From: DOZZ01 sp963792655
Lineage (GTDB): Bacteria > Acidobacteriota > Terriglobia > Bryobacterales > Bryobacteraceae
NCBI GenBank assembly: GCA_963792655.1
Contig: CAWBWU010000009.1
Location: 210,873 to 274,872, forward strand
Direction of reading: 5' to 3'
Length of the DNA stretch: 64,000 nucleotides
Below are positions 62,265 to 64,000 of the stretch, one piece after another. A model generated the notes under the pieces. That model did not search any database. It saw only the letters and a list, made by a program, of their open reading frames with translations, and was not told the DNA's origin. Every line of letters starts with the position of its first letter. Within the stretch, counting starts at the first letter, position 1. A program made the position numbers and the translations under genes.

Positions 62265-62616
62265 CGCGAAAAAGATCATCGGCCAGGTGAACTCGTTATG
62301 GGGCAATGCGGGACAGATAGACACATTTCAGTGTCTAGAGGCTTCTCGTCTTGACGCCTGTTTTGGATGTGCCTCGCTTCGCCTATGTTGTTGTGCCGAT
62401 GTTCGCCGCATCAGGCAGCGCAGCGGGGGAATGATCGCCGCGAATATGTTCTTCTCACGTGCCGATCGCGACTTATATCTGAGTCATTGGCAGCAGTATT
62501 CCACGCTGCATGCAAAAACCCGTCCTGTCGGCCCGGCACTTCCTCTGCCTACCGTCCTCTAGGCCCGATATGCGTGTCAACAGCGTAGTAGGCCGAAATC
62601 GATGTATCTTTCTTAA
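62265..62616. other. Region without recognisable gene
   Basis: About 350 bp of moderately AT-rich DNA. A frame at 62287-62562 exists but its Cys/Arg/Leu-rich translation is not protein-like. No repeats or RNA genes seen. Confidence 0.4.
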
Positions 62617-62892
62617 ATGATCCGATATATCGGACTAGTCGTACGCGTTACACTCCTGTGCGGTTCCCTGCTCGCCTTGGCCCCCCCTAGCCTAAGTCAG
62701 GATTCTGAGTTCGTGGACGGGTATGTTGACTGGTTGAAGGGGTACTATATGGTTACGGTAAGCCCCGTCTATAACCCATCGCTGCATGTGCATTTCGATT
62801 CTTGTCAGAACCTCGAGGAAGTCTCTCCGTGGGCCAGCGTGGAGTATCCGGCAGGAATTGCGGGACTTCGCTATATGCTTTGCATAAGATAA
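62617..62892 (+). CDS. Possible small secreted protein or gene fragment
   Basis: 91 residues. It begins MIRYIGLVVRVTLLCGSLLA, a signal-peptide-like segment ending near SLSQDSE, and continues with VDWLKGYYMVTVSPVYNPSL. The final GLRYMLCIR may be out of frame: a -1 shift near 62870 would continue into ALHKIKSQTLFPLF. No family recognised. No strong ribosome binding site. Confidence 0.35.
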   Translation: MIRYIGLVVRVTLLCGSLLALAPPSLSQDSEFVDGYVDWLKGYYMVTVSPVYNPSLHVHFDSCQNLEEVSPWASVEYPAGIAGLRYMLCIR

Positions 62893-63120
62893 AATCGCAG
62901 ACGCTATTCCCTCTTTTCGCTACGTTAACGATGTCTCCCGGAATTCGACCGCTAACGCGAGCAGACCTTCGGAAGCTTCGTCTTAAAGGACTACCGGCAG
63001 GGAAATGTTCGACTTGTCTCTCGGTCCCGTCCACCAACTTCGGTCTGTTCGTCCAGCCCCCCGAATCACTAGTAAGTCCATTCTGGAGGCTGTGATCACC
63101 TTTCTTCAGAAGGCATGCGT

Positions 63121-63435
63121 ATGGAGCACGTTTCCATTGAATCCGAAGATGAGGAACACGGCCACCTAGTCGTGACTATTTCAAATCTTAGAAACACAAT
63201 CTTACAGCAGCTTGGAGTATGGGAATGGATCCAACTTAATATTATATTTGGAAAAGCAAAAGACACGCATTTCTTCCAGATGACAGCCGAGGGGCGATAT
63301 GCTTCAGGGGCAGGGACACACCCTCCGCCACCTACCGGTTTTACCGGAATGGAGCCTCAATACCACGATCAGCTTGAGGCGTTCGCTCTGCAATTGCGAA
63401 CTTTATTACAGAAGCGTCTTAGCCAATTTAAATGA
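63121..63435 (+). CDS. Unknown soluble protein, first gene of a two-gene operon
   Basis: 104 residues from ATG 63121, which has AGAAGG 7 bp upstream; an ATG at 63115 is too close to it. The sequence is acidic at the start (HVSIESEDEEHGHLVV), has a Trp-rich stretch (LGVWEWIQLNIIFGKAKDTH), a proline run (THPPPPTGFTG) and a helical end. No family recognised. It overlaps the membrane-protein gene by ATGA. Base composition is clearly more AT-rich than the first 60 kb. Confidence 0.6.
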   Translation: MEHVSIESEDEEHGHLVVTISNLRNTILQQLGVWEWIQLNIIFGKAKDTHFFQMTAEGRYASGAGTHPPPPTGFTGMEPQYHDQLEAFALQLRTLLQKRLSQFK

Positions 63436-63941
63436 TAATAACCGAAGGACGCATTCGTCAGAGCTTGGGATTGTTCATCATTGCTTCGCATTTTGGAGCT
63501 GTGATGCTTGTCATTGGCTTCTATTTAGCACGCGGATTCTTATTTGAAGATATGATGACAACGCTTGCCCTGATCGTTCCCATGTTTGCAACGCACACGA
63601 CATCTATAGTACGTTACGTCATAACGCATCGCCACGTATCGAAATCGCAGAGGGCCGCTAGTGGTGAATTTGCCGTTTTAGCGTTCGCGGTCCCGCTGCT
63701 ATTCGTGTTATGCCTGCTGACGATGATCATTGCTAAGGCGCTGAATTTTGCGTTTCAGAATTTCGATCAATTCAAGACTATCTTGGCCGTGATTGAAAGC
63801 CTTTTCGGTCTTTATGTCGGTTATTTTATAACAGAGCTATTCGAGCACGGGATTAAAGTTCGCACCCGAATTAGCGCAACCAAGATTGAGAGAAGGCGGT
63901 GGGGCAGTATGTTTTATTCGCGTGCCTCACTCCAACTATGA
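63432..63941 (+). CDS. Unknown four-helix membrane protein
   Basis: 169 residues. Hydrophobic segments at about 12-32, 39-58, 80-102 and 115-137, with a basic C-terminus (KIERRRWGSMFYSRA). No family recognised. The ATGA overlap with the preceding soluble protein suggests that they work together. The stop overlaps the start of the probable transposase gene. Confidence 0.65.
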   Translation: MIITEGRIRQSLGLFIIASHFGAVMLVIGFYLARGFLFEDMMTTLALIVPMFATHTTSIVRYVITHRHVSKSQRAASGEFAVLAFAVPLLFVLCLLTMIIAKALNFAFQNFDQFKTILAVIESLFGLYVGYFITELFEHGIKVRTRISATKIERRRWGSMFYSRASLQL

Positions 63942-64000
63942 TGAGACTTGCCCGTGCTGTTGCGGTCGAATGCCCGCATCACGTATTAGGAAACGCGGCA
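63938..64000 (+). CDS. N-terminus of a probable REP-associated tyrosine transposase (truncated by window edge)
   Basis: From ATG 63938 or 63941 the frame reads MMRLARAVAVECPHHVLGNA. The pattern RLARxVxxxxPHHV is the usual beginning of RAYT (Y1-type HuH) transposases, normally continuing with TQRGN. Here that continuation is found in another frame (AGGAAACGCGGC), so the copy may be frameshifted. These single-strand transposases are associated with REP palindromes. The gene follows the membrane protein with ATGA overlap. Confidence 0.55.
   Translation, partial: MMRLARAVAVECPHHVLGNAA

Noticed and set aside
62287..62562. Rightward 91-codon frame
   Set aside because: Cys/Arg-rich translation with no fold-like pattern and no ribosome binding site.

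Overview
The window looks like a stretch of an Acidobacteriota chromosome, most likely of the Bryobacter/Solibacter group. The evidence is the set of lineage-typical protein families seen together. There are three Oar-like outer-membrane proteins (carboxypeptidase-regulatory plug plus TonB-dependent-type barrel), a BlaR1-type peptidase carrying a TIGR03435-like domain, a TIGR03436-like VWA-related secreted protein, a GH16 enzyme with a TIGR03437-like C-terminal domain, a UnbV/ASPIC FG-GAP protein, and a hypothetical protein with the 'NGAKSRGPVT...RHGLLS' signature. Most of the window is GC-rich and densely coded with 1-4 bp overlaps; the last ~2.6 kb is clearly AT-richer and looks acquired or decayed.

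Left part (1-9.5 kb): a divergent start between a secreted protein and an AlkA-type glycosylase, an SRPBCC/ArsR operon with a visible promoter-operator, and a four-gene unit blaI - blaR1 fusion - Oar receptor - VWA protein. A ThuA-like protein, a possible small membrane protein and tRNA-Cys follow. From 9.8 to 25.3 kb there is housekeeping and envelope chemistry: CocE/NonD hydrolase, family-4 glycosyltransferase, YggS, a PD-(D/E)XK-like protein, a ROK kinase, bactofilin plus methyltransferase, GH16, an MhqD/MhqO-like pair with a GT2 glycosyltransferase, then AIM24-like protein, M20 peptidase, TIM-barrel isomerase and NAD-sugar epimerase in a tightly overlapped series.

Middle part (25.4-42.8 kb): a second Oar protein, then the conserved triad circularly permuted ATP-grasp / alpha-E / transglutaminase with a polyglutamine tail, a GNAT, a DUF5060-type glycosidase and tsaB. 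On the other strand lie cupin, polyphosphate-glucokinase-like ROK, DUF2961 (GH172-like), exported methyltransferase, SDR and O-antigen ligase genes. A VapBC-like pair precedes uppS-cdsA.

Right part (42.8-61 kb): one long leftward run APC permease - ccmE - ccmF - ccmH - zinc ribbon - membrane protein - ccmA - ccmB - histidine kinase - response regulator - UnbV protein, i.e. cytochrome c maturation coupled to a two-component system. The CcmE has the C-x3-Y haem-binding variant. After it come a glycine-rich secreted protein paired with a third Oar protein, a lactate permease and a DUF433/DUF5615 pair. The final 3 kb holds remnants of a nucleotidyltransferase-like and a DUF262-like gene, an unknown two-gene membrane operon, and the first codons of a probable REP-associated tyrosine transposase.

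A global caution: nine otherwise intact genes between 12 and 44.5 kb are each split by one frameshift, and all nine shift in the same (+1) direction. This most resembles single-base insertion errors in the assembly. The frameshifts of the right-end island go in both directions and look like real decay.
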